Positions 7,978 to 16,723 of a DNA stretch of 64,000 nt are shown here, piece by piece (within the stretch, counting starts at the first letter, position 1; each line of letters begins with the position of its first letter). Location: positions 59,296 to 123,295 of the forward strand of contig JAFTBM010000022.1 of the NCBI GenBank assembly GCA_017455205.1, read 5' to 3'. The notes beneath the pieces are model-generated. The model was given only the letters and a program-made list of their open reading frames with translations. It was not told where the DNA came from and made no database searches. Source of the DNA: Bacteroidales bacterium. Lineage in GTDB: Bacteria > Bacteroidota > Bacteroidia > Bacteroidales > P3. The translations under genes were made by a program, and so were the position numbers.

Positions 7978-8439
7978 TCAGTTGATTTTCTTCCAGTAGA
8001 CAGTTTCGCTTATGCCGAGGAGCGAACCGGTGAGTGCCAAACGGCCATCATCGGCAAAGCGAGCCGTGAGCTTGGCACTAATTCCGCGCTGCGGGTCGTA
8101 GATCTTACACCCACGCCAGTTGGCATGGTGCACATCATAGTGCAGGCCGCGGAAAAGCACCACCTCACGGAGTGGCGTAGTGCGGAGCGTGCGGTCGGGA
8201 TTTTTGGTGTCGAGCAGGAGATTTCCGTGGGCATCCTTGTCCCTATTGAGCCAGACGATGCGACCGAGGTATGTGCCATCAGCCTCTTTTTCGATTTTTG
8301 CTCGAAAAATCATCTTTCCTTGAGTGCCTTCATAGAGTCCCAACAGATTTTCAGCCTTGTCGTTGAGAGGATTTTGTGAAAAGAGGGGAACGTACAGCAA
8401 GAGTGTGATAACAAATGAGATAACCGACCGATTGCACAT
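7978..8439 (-). CDS. DUF2147-family secreted protein
   Basis: 153 residues from the ATG that gives a signal peptide (MCNRSVISFVITLLLYVPLFSQ). The mature part has the DUF2147 pattern: LLGLYEG near the start, KIEKEADGTYLGRIVWL, and a RCRP-less variant of the core with VLFRGLHYD and WRGCKIYDPQRGISAKLTARF, ending in GSLLGISETVYWKK. This small beta-sandwich family is periplasmic and of unknown function. An upstream start 33 codons earlier lies across the TATCTTTG -7 box (8463-8470) and is rejected. Confidence 0.82.
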   Translation of the reverse strand: MCNRSVISFVITLLLYVPLFSQNPLNDKAENLLGLYEGTQGKMIFRAKIEKEADGTYLGRIVWLNRDKDAHGNLLLDTKNPDRTLRTTPLREVVLFRGLHYDVHHANWRGCKIYDPQRGISAKLTARFADDGRLALTGSLLGISETVYWKKIN

Positions 8440-8462
8440 TATGAGAAAATGATTAAACGGTG

Positions 8463-8470
8463 CAAAGATA
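8463..8470 (-). promoter_or_regulatory. -7 box of the DUF2147-nitroreductase-comEC transcript
   Basis: The minus strand reads TATCTTTG, 24 bp upstream of the start codon. Confidence 0.6.
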
Positions 8471-8488
8471 GCAAAAGTTGAAAAAATA

Positions 8489-8520
8489 TTTGGCTCATTT
8501 TGAAAAAGTGTGTACCTTTG
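8489..8520 (+). promoter_or_regulatory. Promoter of tRNA-Val
   Basis: TTTG (8489-8492), a 20-bp spacer and TACCTTTG (8513-8520), 38 bp before the tRNA. It is back-to-back with the DUF2147 promoter. Confidence 0.75.
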
Positions 8521-8557
8521 CACTCGCTTTGCCCCCATAAATGGGCAAGAAAGAGAG

Positions 8558-8635
8558 GATCTGTTAGCTCAGTTGGTTTAGAGCGCTTGCTTGACAGGCA
8601 AGAGGTCACAAGTTCAAATCTTGTACAGATCACCA
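8558..8635 (+). tRNA. tRNA-Val (anticodon GAC)
   Basis: Acceptor GATCTGT pairs with ACAGATC. GCTC/GAGC form the D arm. The anticodon stem CTTGC/GCAAG encloses the loop with GAC at 8593-8595. The T arm contains GTTCAAATC, and CCA is encoded at 8633-8635. Confidence 0.97.
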
Positions 8636-8641
8636 ATAAAA

Positions 8642-8670
8642 AAAGCCTCCTCATCGGGAGGCTTTCGTGT
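8642..8670. terminator. Bidirectional terminator between tRNA-Val and the COG0523 gene
   Basis: AAAGCCTCC pairs with GGGAGGCTTT around a short TCATC centre. On the plus strand it is followed by a T-containing tail; on the minus strand by TTTTTTTA, serving the convergent GTPase gene. Confidence 0.8.
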
Positions 8671-8683
8671 TTTCAGAAGTCAA

Positions 8684-9883
8684 TCAGTAGTTTCGGCACA
8701 GACAGCCATCGAGGGCAGCAGTGATAGCCTCGCGGTCGAGATGTTGCCCGATGAAGACAATCTTCTGCATGCGATCGCCGTAGGTCTCGTCCCAGTCGCG
8801 CTGCAAATCGGGGTTATGTTGCATAAAGTTCAGCAACTCTTCGTCAGGCATAGTGGCATACCACTGGCCTGTATCGCGCAGCGACACTTGGCTGCCTGCC
8901 TGCTCAAAGAGGTAGCAAGTCTCTGGTTCGGTGCGAAACCAGCATATCCCTTTGGCACGAATAATCCCCTTCGGCCAGTGGCGAGCGATGAACTCATCAA
9001 ACCTGCCAAGCTCCATCGGCTCCCTGCGGTAGTAGACGAAAGTGCCGATGCCATATTCTTCCACCTCGCCGTGGTCGTGGTCATGGTGGTGGTGATGGGA
9101 ATGGTGGTCATGCTCATGCTCATCATGGTCGTCGTCCTCATCATCATCGTCATCGTGATGCCCTTCGATAGCGTCTATCCAAGCAGCCGAGGTGGCCACA
9201 CGGTCGAAGTCGAACAAGCCCGTATTCAATATGCGATCGAAGTCAATATCGCAATAGTCGCACTCTATAGTCTCGGCCTGGGGTTGGATGGCACGGATTA
9301 TTTCGCGTATGCGCCCCAGCTCCTCGCTGCTCACCTCGGCGGCCTTATTGAGAAGGATAATGTTGCAGAACTCAATCTGCTGGATGACGAGATTCTCTAT
9401 ATCCTCCTCGGCCAAACCTGGACGCAGCAGGTTCTTTCCACTGCCGAACTCGTCCTTCATCCGCAGGGCATCCACCACCGTTACAATGCTGTCCACCACA
9501 GGCACTCCATCCTTGACGTATTCAGCCCCCATGGTGGGAATAGAGCAGATAGTCTGCGCAATCGGAGCGGGCTCACAGATGCCACTGGCCTCAATGACTA
9601 TATAGTCGAACCGCTGCTGCGAGGTGATATCACGCAACTGCTCCACGAGATCCATCTTCAACGTGCAGCATATACAGCCGTTTTGCAATGCCACCAAGCT
9701 TTCATCCTTCTTCCCCACAATGCCTCCCCGTTCAATGAGGCTGGCATCGATATTGACCTCGCCAATGTCATTGACTATGACTGCAAACTTAATGCCTTTT
9801 CGGTTGGAGAGAATACGGTTGAGCAAGGTGGTCTTTCCGCTACCGAGGTAGCCTGTCAGCAATAATACTGGTATCGTTTTCAT
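8684..9883 (-). CDS. COG0523/CobW-family GTPase metallochaperone with His-rich loop
   Basis: 399 residues. The G3E P-loop GYLGSGKTT is at 11-19, the metal-binding CICC motif at 70-73, the E..G.C.P switch near 98-106, and a CobW C-terminal domain follows residue ~275. Between the domains lies a run of His, Asp and Glu (about 242-271) that would bind several metal ions. COG0523 proteins deliver zinc, or in some subfamilies cobalt or iron, using GTP. No vitamin B12 or nitrile-hydratase genes are adjacent, so a zinc-related role is the more likely guess. No Zur-like operator was recognised upstream. Confidence 0.9.
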   Translation of the reverse strand: MKTIPVLLLTGYLGSGKTTLLNRILSNRKGIKFAVIVNDIGEVNIDASLIERGGIVGKKDESLVALQNGCICCTLKMDLVEQLRDITSQQRFDYIVIEASGICEPAPIAQTICSIPTMGAEYVKDGVPVVDSIVTVVDALRMKDEFGSGKNLLRPGLAEEDIENLVIQQIEFCNIILLNKAAEVSSEELGRIREIIRAIQPQAETIECDYCDIDFDRILNTGLFDFDRVATSAAWIDAIEGHHDDDDDEDDDHDEHEHDHHSHHHHHDHDHGEVEEYGIGTFVYYRREPMELGRFDEFIARHWPKGIIRAKGICWFRTEPETCYLFEQAGSQVSLRDTGQWYATMPDEELLNFMQHNPDLQRDWDETYGDRMQKIVFIGQHLDREAITAALDGCLCRNY

Positions 9884-10001
9884 CGTCTGTTTGTTTTTTA
9901 CACTTGTTGTTTGGCACTATAACGCAGCTGCAACACGGTTATTGCCCCTTCACCAGTTCCCTTTGCCACAACTTTCCCCCGCCCATTTGGGATTTTTTGC
10001 G

Positions 10002-10009
10002 TACATTTG
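10002..10009 (+). promoter_or_regulatory. -7 box for rsgA
   Basis: TACATTTG just upstream of the ATG at 10019 leaves almost no leader. The TTG at 10007 falls inside the box and is not the start. Confidence 0.6.
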
Positions 10010-10018
10010 CATTCGGAA

Positions 10019-10966
10019 ATGATGGAAAACGGACTGGTAACAAGAACCACTGGGAGCTGGTACAACGTGCTCACCCCTTCGGGCAAAGCTTTCAACTGCC
10101 GCCTTCGCGGGGGCTACCGCCTGCACGGCAACAAGCAGACCAATCCCATCGCCGTGGGCGACCTCGTGAGTTTTGCCCTGCAAACCGATGGCACAGGCGT
10201 AATCCACGAAGTGGCCGACCGCCGTAATTACATCGTCCGCCGTGCCACCAAGCTCTCCAAGCAGACTCACGTCATTGCAGCCAATATCGACCTGCTCTGC
10301 ATCGTGGCCACCCTCGCATCCCCCCGCACCTCCACAGGCTTCATCGACCGTCTGCTGGCCACCGCCGAAGCCTACCACATCCCAGCCTGCCTCATTTTCA
10401 ACAAAAGCGACCTCCTGACCCAAGCCGACCTTCGGGAAGCCCAAGCCAGCATGGCCGCCATCTACACCACTGCCTCCTACCCTGTGCTGCAAGTCTCGGC
10501 CCAGCAAGGCACAGGTTTGGAACAGTTATCACAAGCCATCGCAGGCCGCACCATCCTCTTCTGCGGACACTCTGGGGTAGGCAAATCGGCTCTGCTCAAT
10601 GCCCTCGCACCAAGCCTACACCTGCGCGTGGGCGACATCTCGCATTGGAGCCTCAAAGGCACCCATACCACCACCTTCGCCGAGATTTTCCCTGTACCCC
10701 TACGTACCGCCGAATCCGAAGCCACCACCTACCTCATCGACACCCCTGGCATCAAGGAATTCGGCCTTGTGGACATCGCCCCGCAGGAATTGAGCCATTT
10801 CTTCCCCGAAATGCGCCCCCTGCTCCCCCAATGCCGCTTCGCCAACTGCACCCACACCCACGAGCCTGGCTGCGCCGTGAAAGAGGCCGTAGCCAACGGA
10901 AAAATCAGCAGCTGGCGCTACAAAAACTACCTAAACATGATTGACGACCTTACGGCTGGGGAGTGA
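10019..10966 (+). CDS. rsgA: Ribosome small-subunit-dependent GTPase A
   Basis: 315 residues. RsgA checks late maturation of the 30S subunit. Layout: an N-terminal OB-fold (about 1-75), a circularly permuted GTPase with motif order G4 (NKSD), G1 (GHSGVGKS), G2 (T in GTHTTT) and G3 (DTPG), then a C-terminal zinc finger (CRFANCTHTHEPGC). The ATG at 10019 is preferred, with another ATG directly after it. Its TGA stop overlaps the last bases of tRNA-Arg encoded on the other strand, an unusually tight convergent arrangement. Confidence 0.95.
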   Translation: MMENGLVTRTTGSWYNVLTPSGKAFNCRLRGGYRLHGNKQTNPIAVGDLVSFALQTDGTGVIHEVADRRNYIVRRATKLSKQTHVIAANIDLLCIVATLASPRTSTGFIDRLLATAEAYHIPACLIFNKSDLLTQADLREAQASMAAIYTTASYPVLQVSAQQGTGLEQLSQAIAGRTILFCGHSGVGKSALLNALAPSLHLRVGDISHWSLKGTHTTTFAEIFPVPLRTAESEATTYLIDTPGIKEFGLVDIAPQELSHFFPEMRPLLPQCRFANCTHTHEPGCAVKEAVANGKISSWRYKNYLNMIDDLTAGE

Positions 10967-11037
10967 CCCTGCTGCGATTCGAACGCAGGACCTACTGCTT
11001 AGAAGGCAGTTGCTCTATCCAGCTGAGCTACGGGGCC
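10964..11037 (-). tRNA. tRNA-Arg (anticodon TCT)
   Basis: Minus-strand cloverleaf: acceptor GGCCCCG, D arm GCTC/GAGC, anticodon loop CTTCTAA with TCT, variable TAGGT, and T arm CCTGCGTTCGAATCGCAG. CCA is not encoded. The 3' end overlaps the rsgA stop codon on the opposite strand. Confidence 0.93.
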
Positions 11038-11053
11038 TAATGTACAACCATCG

Positions 11054-11128
11054 TCGGGGCACCCAGATTCGAACTGGGGATCTCCTGCTCCCAAAGCAGG
11101 CGCGATAACCGGGCTTCGCTATGCCCCG
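11054..11128 (-). tRNA. tRNA-Pro (anticodon TGG)
   Basis: Acceptor CGGGGCA pairs with TGCCCCG. The anticodon stem CCTGC/GCAGG encloses TTTGGGA, and the T arm has GTTCGAATC. CCA is not encoded. Middle gene of a Ser-Pro-Arg cluster. Confidence 0.95.
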
Positions 11129-11180
11129 TGCCGTAAAGAAAGGGGACACCCCTTCGTGCGGCATCCCTCTTTCTCTGTGC

Positions 11181-11270
<90 letters not shown>

Positions 11271-11324
11271 CAGTGTTCTGATTCGACTAAAAAGCACAGC
11301 TTTTCTTATCTCTCAAAAGCGGTG

Positions 11325-11332
11325 CAAAGGTA
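11325..11332 (-). promoter_or_regulatory. -7 box of the Ser-Pro-Arg tRNA cluster
   Basis: The minus strand reads TACCTTTG, 55 bp upstream of tRNA-Ser. Confidence 0.7.
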
Positions 11333-11536
11333 CAAACATTTTTCCTATCTGCCAACTTTTTGCACATTTTTTTTCGCTCAAGACAAACGAATCTCACCAC
11401 AAACAAATGATTACCAGTGCAAAAACACCATGAGGAATTTTTCTGTTCAGAGCAAAATCTCATACCCAACAAACCCCTCCAAATCTCCTATTTGGATGCT
11501 ACTTCCACCTAATTTCTGCCCTCCCTCAACTATCCA

Positions 11537-12664
11537 CTACACCCCAATTCGCCTGATCACAGCATTTAGCCTCGGCTCTATATGTGCATCGTATAGTTTC
11601 CAAAAAGGCCTCATCAGCAGCAACCTCCCCTTATCCGCCAGCAGCACCACCAGCATAAACACCACCGATATAGGCAACAGCAGCAACAATTGCACCGTGG
11701 GCGAACAGCCATCCAACGCGGCCGGCAACCACCGATAGCGGAATATCCCCTCCTGCACCAGATAGACAGCCAACGTGGAAACCGCCAACCAATTGACAAC
11801 CTTACTGCGGATAGTAAACGATTGAGCAAACAGAAAGAACCCAACCGACGCCCCCATCACCAGCGGATTGTTGTAAGTGAAAGGCATCCAAAGCGGAATC
11901 CCTGGGCAGTAGGCTTCCCATATTGACAGCGCACCCCACAGCAGTGAGCAACCCACATAGACCCACAAGCAGTGCTGCCGATGCCTATGCAGCCATTCCC
12001 TTCCACAATAGCGACGCAAATAGCCCCCAATAAGATAGAGCCACACAAACTGCGCTGCAGTGAACCCATCGTCATTGATATTATCCATGGCACACCCGTA
12101 GCCGAACCAGATGTTTACCACCGTAGCCAAAACCAGCACCCACTCGTAACGCCTGCGGCTGAACGAGCCTATGGCACTATTGAGCAATGGCGAAAGCAAC
12201 AACAGCACCACATAGCACGGAATATACCACATCGGCGTATGGCTGAACGGAAGAAGCACTGGCGAAATATATTCCCACCCAAACACATTCACTCCATCAT
12301 GCAAATGATACACGGCCTTCTCCGCCCACCTCACCAAGGCATAGAACAAGCATATCGTCCACAGATTGACCACACTCCGAGCCTTCAAATGAATGCCATA
12401 CCATCCCGAAAGCATCACAAAGCAATTCACCCCGATGAAAACAAAACACTGCAGCAGCAACGCCACCTGCTCCGTCCAAGGGCTACTGGTTATCGCAAGA
12501 CTCTTCATGTCGGGATAAAGTGCATGCACGCAAAAGTGATGCACCACTATCATCAGCATCGCCACCAGCCTCAACAGCTCACCTGTCGAGCTACGCTGCC
12601 TGGGTGCAGAAGTCTCCAGACCTAACACTGGCCGACCAGCATCCGAAGTCAATGAATTGTCCAT
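11537..12664 (-). CDS. Membrane acyltransferase (acyltransferase 3 family)
   Basis: 375 residues with about ten predicted transmembrane helices. Near the N-terminus is the family's RLVAMLMIVVHHFCVHAL segment with the catalytic-type histidine pair; later GVNCFVMLSGWYG and a central MWYIPCYVVLLLLSPLL match the acyltransferase 3 pattern. These inner-membrane enzymes O-acylate polysaccharides, LPS or peptidoglycan-linked glycans. It is the last gene of a minus-strand run, 9 bp after the PAS protein gene; no metabolic link to those genes is obvious. Residues 1-25 are polar and may be a short cytoplasmic tail or reflect a later start. Confidence 0.85.
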   Translation of the reverse strand: MDNSLTSDAGRPVLGLETSAPRQRSSTGELLRLVAMLMIVVHHFCVHALYPDMKSLAITSSPWTEQVALLLQCFVFIGVNCFVMLSGWYGIHLKARSVVNLWTICLFYALVRWAEKAVYHLHDGVNVFGWEYISPVLLPFSHTPMWYIPCYVVLLLLSPLLNSAIGSFSRRRYEWVLVLATVVNIWFGYGCAMDNINDDGFTAAQFVWLYLIGGYLRRYCGREWLHRHRQHCLWVYVGCSLLWGALSIWEAYCPGIPLWMPFTYNNPLVMGASVGFFLFAQSFTIRSKVVNWLAVSTLAVYLVQEGIFRYRWLPAALDGCSPTVQLLLLLPISVVFMLVVLLADKGRLLLMRPFWKLYDAHIEPRLNAVIRRIGV

Positions 12665-12673
12665 ACGCTACAA

Positions 12674-13036
12674 CTACTTCTGTTGTGGTTTACGCACATG
12701 GTGGGGCATCTCGAAAGGCACCTCCATCGAGTACTCCACCAAGCCACCCATCCGCCCGTCGGCCTCATACCACGGCGTCTGATAAATCAGCTTCTTCACC
12801 TTCGATCCATCGGCCAGCGTCTTCTCTATGGTGTAGACATTCTGCTCCCCCCTCTCGAGCATCCGCACCAGCTTGCTGCGAGCTGGTTCGGGGTGGCAAT
12901 CCATTAGGTTGCGACCCGCTATCTTCTGCCCACGACTATTGACATCGGCCGAGTGCTGATTCATATCAAGAATATTGCCATCAGCGTCGCAGACGGTGAT
13001 GGCAATATTCCGAAGTCCTTCAAACCATTGCTCCAT
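12674..13036 (-). CDS. Small stand-alone PAS-domain protein
   Basis: 120 residues forming a single PAS fold: WFEGLRNIAITVCDADGNILDMNQHSADV (strands and the start of the cofactor cleft), GRNLMDCHPEPARSKLVRMLERGEQNVYTIEK (central helices), then a beta-sheet with KLIYQTPWY and GLVEYSMEVPFEMP. No output domain is attached. The CHPEP motif resembles PAS proteins that can bind a cofactor, but I cannot tell which one. It follows the phosphate butyryltransferase gene by 3 bp, so the two are certainly co-transcribed, suggesting a sensory or regulatory link to acyl-phosphate metabolism. Confidence 0.8.
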   Translation of the reverse strand: MEQWFEGLRNIAITVCDADGNILDMNQHSADVNSRGQKIAGRNLMDCHPEPARSKLVRMLERGEQNVYTIEKTLADGSKVKKLIYQTPWYEADGRMGGLVEYSMEVPFEMPHHVRKPQQK

Positions 13037-13039
13037 GGA

Positions 13040-13948
13040 CTACTTGCATTGAAGTGCCGCCAGGGCAATGCTGTAGAGCTTGGTCTTGGCACTATCGCCA
13101 CGGCTGGTCAGCACGCAAGGCACGCGCGCACCCATCACCATGCAAGCCAACTCGGCGTGAGCAAACTTGGTGCAAGCCTTATAGAAGATGTTGCCCGCCT
13201 CAATGTTGGGGAAGAGCAAGCAGTCGGCATCGCCAGCCACCTCCGAGGAGAGCTTCTTGGTCTGAGCGCTCTCTTTATCGATAGCGCAATCGAGGCTCAA
13301 CGGACCATCCACAATGGCACCAGGAATCTGGCCACGCTGACTCATCATGCCCAGCCAAGCGCCCTCTGCACAAGCCACCATGCCAGTGGAGACCTGCTCG
13401 GTAGCAGCAAGGACAGCCACCTTGGGTTTGGGGTTCTCAAGGCTCTTGGCCACACTGATAAGGAAGTTCATAATAGCCTGCTTCTGCTTGAAATCGGGAG
13501 CAGGAATAACGGCCATGTCCGAGCAGACCAGCAGCTTGTGGTAGGCAGGCACCTCCATCACAGCCATGTGCGTCAGCATATCGTTCTTCTTGCCAGGCAT
13601 CAAGCCCTTCTCCTTGTTGAGGATGGCACGCATATACTTATCCGTGGAAAGCAACCCCTTCATCAGGAAATCGCCCTCGCCAGCATTGATAAGCTCCACA
13701 GCCTTGGCACCAGCCTTCACATCATTGGCCTCCTGCACAAGTTTGAACTTCTCGGGATTAATTCCCTCCTCGGCACAGACCTTCTTAATCGTCTCAATGT
13801 CGCCCACCAGCGTGGCCTCCACAATGCCGCGGTCGATGGCAGCACTCACCGCACCGATAGTGTGGCTATCATTGGCATAAGCAGCCACCAGACGCTTTTT
13901 CCCTTTCGATTTGACCAGCTCAAGCAGGTCGTCAAGTTTTGTAACCAT
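13040..13948 (-). CDS. ptb: Phosphate acetyl/butyryltransferase family protein
   Basis: 302 residues over the full phosphotransacylase fold: N-terminal KRLVAAYANDSHTIGAV, LINAGEGDFLMKGLLST (substrate loop), PKPKVAVLAATEQVSTGM, QIPGAIVDGPLSLDCAID, LLFPNIEAGNIFYK and a C-terminal CVLTSRGDSAKTKLYSIALA. The short size and DGPLSLD motif favour phosphate butyryltransferase (butyryl-CoA to butyryl phosphate) over Pta. The expected partner butyrate kinase is not in the window. First gene of the run with the PAS protein and the acyltransferase, behind a good TATATTTG promoter. Confidence 0.88.
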   Translation of the reverse strand: MVTKLDDLLELVKSKGKKRLVAAYANDSHTIGAVSAAIDRGIVEATLVGDIETIKKVCAEEGINPEKFKLVQEANDVKAGAKAVELINAGEGDFLMKGLLSTDKYMRAILNKEKGLMPGKKNDMLTHMAVMEVPAYHKLLVCSDMAVIPAPDFKQKQAIMNFLISVAKSLENPKPKVAVLAATEQVSTGMVACAEGAWLGMMSQRGQIPGAIVDGPLSLDCAIDKESAQTKKLSSEVAGDADCLLFPNIEAGNIFYKACTKFAHAELACMVMGARVPCVLTSRGDSAKTKLYSIALAALQCK

Positions 13949-13995
13949 TTGTGTTTAATATTTTTAATTTGACAATATCCAAATCTTACAAGTCG

Positions 13996-14027
13996 CAAAT
14001 ATACCACTTTTCTGTTAATCCACCAAA
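13996..14027 (-). promoter_or_regulatory. Promoter of the ptb-PAS-acyltransferase operon
   Basis: On the minus strand, TTTG (14024-14027), a 20-bp spacer and TATATTTG (13996-14003). Confidence 0.75.
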
Positions 14028-14125
14028 TGATATTGAATTTTCTCCATCGCCCCAATCCGCCCCCACCTCGTCCCAAGCCACCCTCCCTACTTCCAACCCG
14101 CATGCACGTCGTACATTGTCCGCCC

Positions 14126-14180
14126 GGACTCGGACTTGATACGGAGCGGATACGGAGTGGATACGGAGCGGATACGGAGC
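14126..14180 (+). repeat. Dispersed GGATACGGAGC-unit intergenic element, copy 2
   Basis: Same 46-nt core as the copies at 620, 28903 and 59955, here in plus orientation, preceded by GGACTCGGA and followed by AGATG. Confidence 0.95.
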
Positions 14181-14284
14181 AGATGCCTACCAGCAACCAG
14201 CCATTGAGCACCTCCGTTGCCCACCTTGCGCAACGCTCCTCAATCCGCCACCTAAAGAGGATAAAAAGTGAGCCGATACAATTA

Positions 14285-14319
14285 TTTTTTGCACATTCTG
14301 AAAAAATATCTTACCTTTG
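14285..14319 (+). promoter_or_regulatory. Promoter of the T9SS repeat protein
   Basis: TTTTTTG (14285-14291), a 20-bp spacer and TACCTTTG (14312-14319). The leader of about 95 nt contains a hairpin, with GCCTTT pairing with AAAGGC at about 14325-14362 around GGGAATATTCC. Confidence 0.7.
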
Positions 14320-14423
14320 CATATTGCCTTTGTGGGGAATATTCCTTTTGGAAAAGGCGCAATGATTTGACACAAAGCATTGTAGGAAAAAGAAAACAAT
14401 AAAGAAACATACACCTACCAACG

Positions 14424-16721
14424 ATGAAAAAGGTATTTTTAGGCTTGCTGCTGGCTGTTTTCGGTGCATCCACATTTGCACAATTCAACGCTGGGCATGA
14501 AATCAAACACATCGAAAAGACGGTCTGTATGCCCTACCATTGGGACTTGACGGACACGACCTACACCAGCGACACCACCGTGATGAAGCTGGCTGGCGAC
14601 ACCATATTCATCCTCGACCTCACGTTCAGCACCTCGGTAACGATAGACTCCAACATTGCAGCCAACTGCGTATACGTGTGGCGCGACAGCTTGGTGTGGA
14701 AAACTGCGGGACTGCACACCGCCACAGTCAGCGACCCCTCGGGCTGCGACAGCATCTATCGCTTCAACCTAACGCTCAAAGGCATCGACTCCACCAAAGT
14801 GATAACCAAAGCCTGCGATAAGTACCGCTCGGCTTGGGGCGAAGTCTTCACTGCCGACACCACCATCGACACCTCCTACACCACCGCCGAGGGCTGCCAG
14901 CGCAACGACACGCTTCATCTCAAAGTCTACCCCTCCTACCGCATGCCGATGGTTACTGTCGACACCACCTGCAACTACCGCTGGCGCAACAAAGTGCGCG
15001 ACAGCAGCAACGTGTACTACGACACGGTGAAAACCCGCGTGGGCCGATGCGACAGTATTTTCCAATTGAGGCTCACATTGACCAATCACATCATAGTGAA
15101 CATTGACACTGTGGTGTGCGACCGCTACGTCAGTCCGTGGCGTCAAGCCTACACCAGCACTGCCCCGCTGACCCACAACGACACCGTCAGAAAATGCATT
15201 ACCACCACCAACGTCAACCTCACCGTCAATCATAGCTACACCGACACCGCTGCTGCACGCACCAACGCCCGCGACATCACCGCTGGATGCTTCGTCGTCT
15301 GGGGCGACAGCACGCTGACCGACACCACACGAGCCATCCACCTCGCCACCCTCAAGAGCATCGACCGATGCGACAGCATTGCTGCCATCCGCATAGTGGC
15401 CTACACCCACAATGACTACGACACCAACCGTGTGGCCGCCTGCGGCGATGCCAACTACCGCTATCGCTGGCACGGGGAGCGCTACAACGCTGGACAATAC
15501 GACACCACTGCCTATGTAGACTCCATCAAGTGCACCCACCACTACCACCTCGAACTGACCATCAGCGAAGAGAAAGACACCCTGGCAAAGCCAGTGCGGA
15601 ATTGTGCCTCGGTCAGCTTCAGCCCAGAATACGGACGAGTATCCACCCAGATTGCTGGTCCGACCTACCTCTTCACCCCCGCTGACACCGCCAGGGCCAC
15701 CACCTTTGCTCACCGCATCGACGGCAATGCCCACACCTACGACATCACCACCCGCGTAGCCCCCAACGGCGACACTATTTTCGACATCAACCCCATCTCC
15801 AAGTGCAAACGCTACTACACCGTGCAGCTCACCGTCAAAGACCCACAGAGCCTCTACCGTGCCAAAGACGACACCATCGCCGCCTGCGACCGCTACACTT
15901 TTGTGATGAACTATTCGCGCAAGTTCAACTTCACCCACAGCACCGACACCATTATCAGAATCCCGTCAGGCCAGCGCAGCTTCGCCATCTGCCAAGACTC
16001 GATTGCCCACCTCGTGCTAACCCTCAACCAAAGCAGCTATGAGGACACCACCGTTGTGGCCTGCGACTCCTACCACTGGCCCTTCAACGACACCACCTAC
16101 ACCCGCAGCATCGTTGTGGCACGCGTGAAAAAAGACACCGCTGGCCACAATATCCTCAACGATGTAGACTGCCCCATCAATGGTCGTCTCAACCTCACCA
16201 TCAACAAGACCCCCACTGCAACCATCAGCGGCAACTGGCTGCTGAACCCTGGCGAGACCACCGAGCTGCGAGCCAACTGCGCCACCGAAGGCGTAACCTA
16301 CGCCTGGTATCGTAGCGACATCTCCACGGTTGACACCACCGAGACCATCACCATCACCGCCCCCACCAATGGCGACAACATCGACGTACACCTTGTAACC
16401 ACCAGCCCCGTGGCGCCAAGCTACTGCGCTACCCACAACTGGATTACCATCGCCTCGACCAACCTCGGCATCGGCGAGGTTGAAGCCGCCAGCGTCAGCA
16501 TCTACCCCAACCCCACCAGCCGCATCGTCAACCTCAAAAGCGATGAAATCATCAGTCGCGTCATCATCTACAACACCATCGGCCAACGCATCATCGACCT
16601 TGCCAGCGATAGTCAGCAGTTGCAACTCGACCTCACCGACCTCGCCAGTGGCCACTACACTATGAGCCTCACCACCGCCAGCGGTGCCCAAATCAGTCGC
16701 AAACTCGTCGTCAGCAAATAA
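14424..16721 (+). CDS. Secreted repeat protein with type IX secretion sorting domain
   Basis: 765 residues. Signal peptide MKKVFLGLLLAVFGASTFA, then about eight irregular 60-90-residue repeats, each with a cysteine after a short acidic stretch (for example DTTCNYRW, DTVVCDRY, CDSIFQLRLTLT, CDSIAAIRI) and a strand ending in L.LT. The final ~80 residues (VSIYPNPTSRIVNLK to RKLVVSK) are a type A T9SS C-terminal domain, so the protein should cross the outer membrane and be anchored or released at the surface. The cysteine/CDS repeat pattern resembles that of the giant protein at the right edge, making the two probable paralogues. Adhesin or matrix role is an inference. The following ApbE gene starts 3 bp after the stop. 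Confidence 0.85.
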   Translation: MKKVFLGLLLAVFGASTFAQFNAGHEIKHIEKTVCMPYHWDLTDTTYTSDTTVMKLAGDTIFILDLTFSTSVTIDSNIAANCVYVWRDSLVWKTAGLHTATVSDPSGCDSIYRFNLTLKGIDSTKVITKACDKYRSAWGEVFTADTTIDTSYTTAEGCQRNDTLHLKVYPSYRMPMVTVDTTCNYRWRNKVRDSSNVYYDTVKTRVGRCDSIFQLRLTLTNHIIVNIDTVVCDRYVSPWRQAYTSTAPLTHNDTVRKCITTTNVNLTVNHSYTDTAAARTNARDITAGCFVVWGDSTLTDTTRAIHLATLKSIDRCDSIAAIRIVAYTHNDYDTNRVAACGDANYRYRWHGERYNAGQYDTTAYVDSIKCTHHYHLELTISEEKDTLAKPVRNCASVSFSPEYGRVSTQIAGPTYLFTPADTARATTFAHRIDGNAHTYDITTRVAPNGDTIFDINPISKCKRYYTVQLTVKDPQSLYRAKDDTIAACDRYTFVMNYSRKFNFTHSTDTIIRIPSGQRSFAICQDSIAHLVLTLNQSSYEDTTVVACDSYHWPFNDTTYTRSIVVARVKKDTAGHNILNDVDCPINGRLNLTINKTPTATISGNWLLNPGETTELRANCATEGVTYAWYRSDISTVDTTETITITAPTNGDNIDVHLVTTSPVAPSYCATHNWITIASTNLGIGEVEAASVSIYPNPTSRIVNLKSDEIISRVIIYNTIGQRIIDLASDSQQLQLDLTDLASGHYTMSLTTASGAQISRKLVVSK

Positions 16722-16723
16722 AA

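Larger units (their letters stand above)
13949..14423. other. Divergent intergenic region with dispersed element and leader hairpin
   Basis: Contains the ptb promoter, the GGATACGGAGC element at 14126-14180, and the promoter and hairpin leader of the T9SS protein. No gene is supported. Confidence 0.6.
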
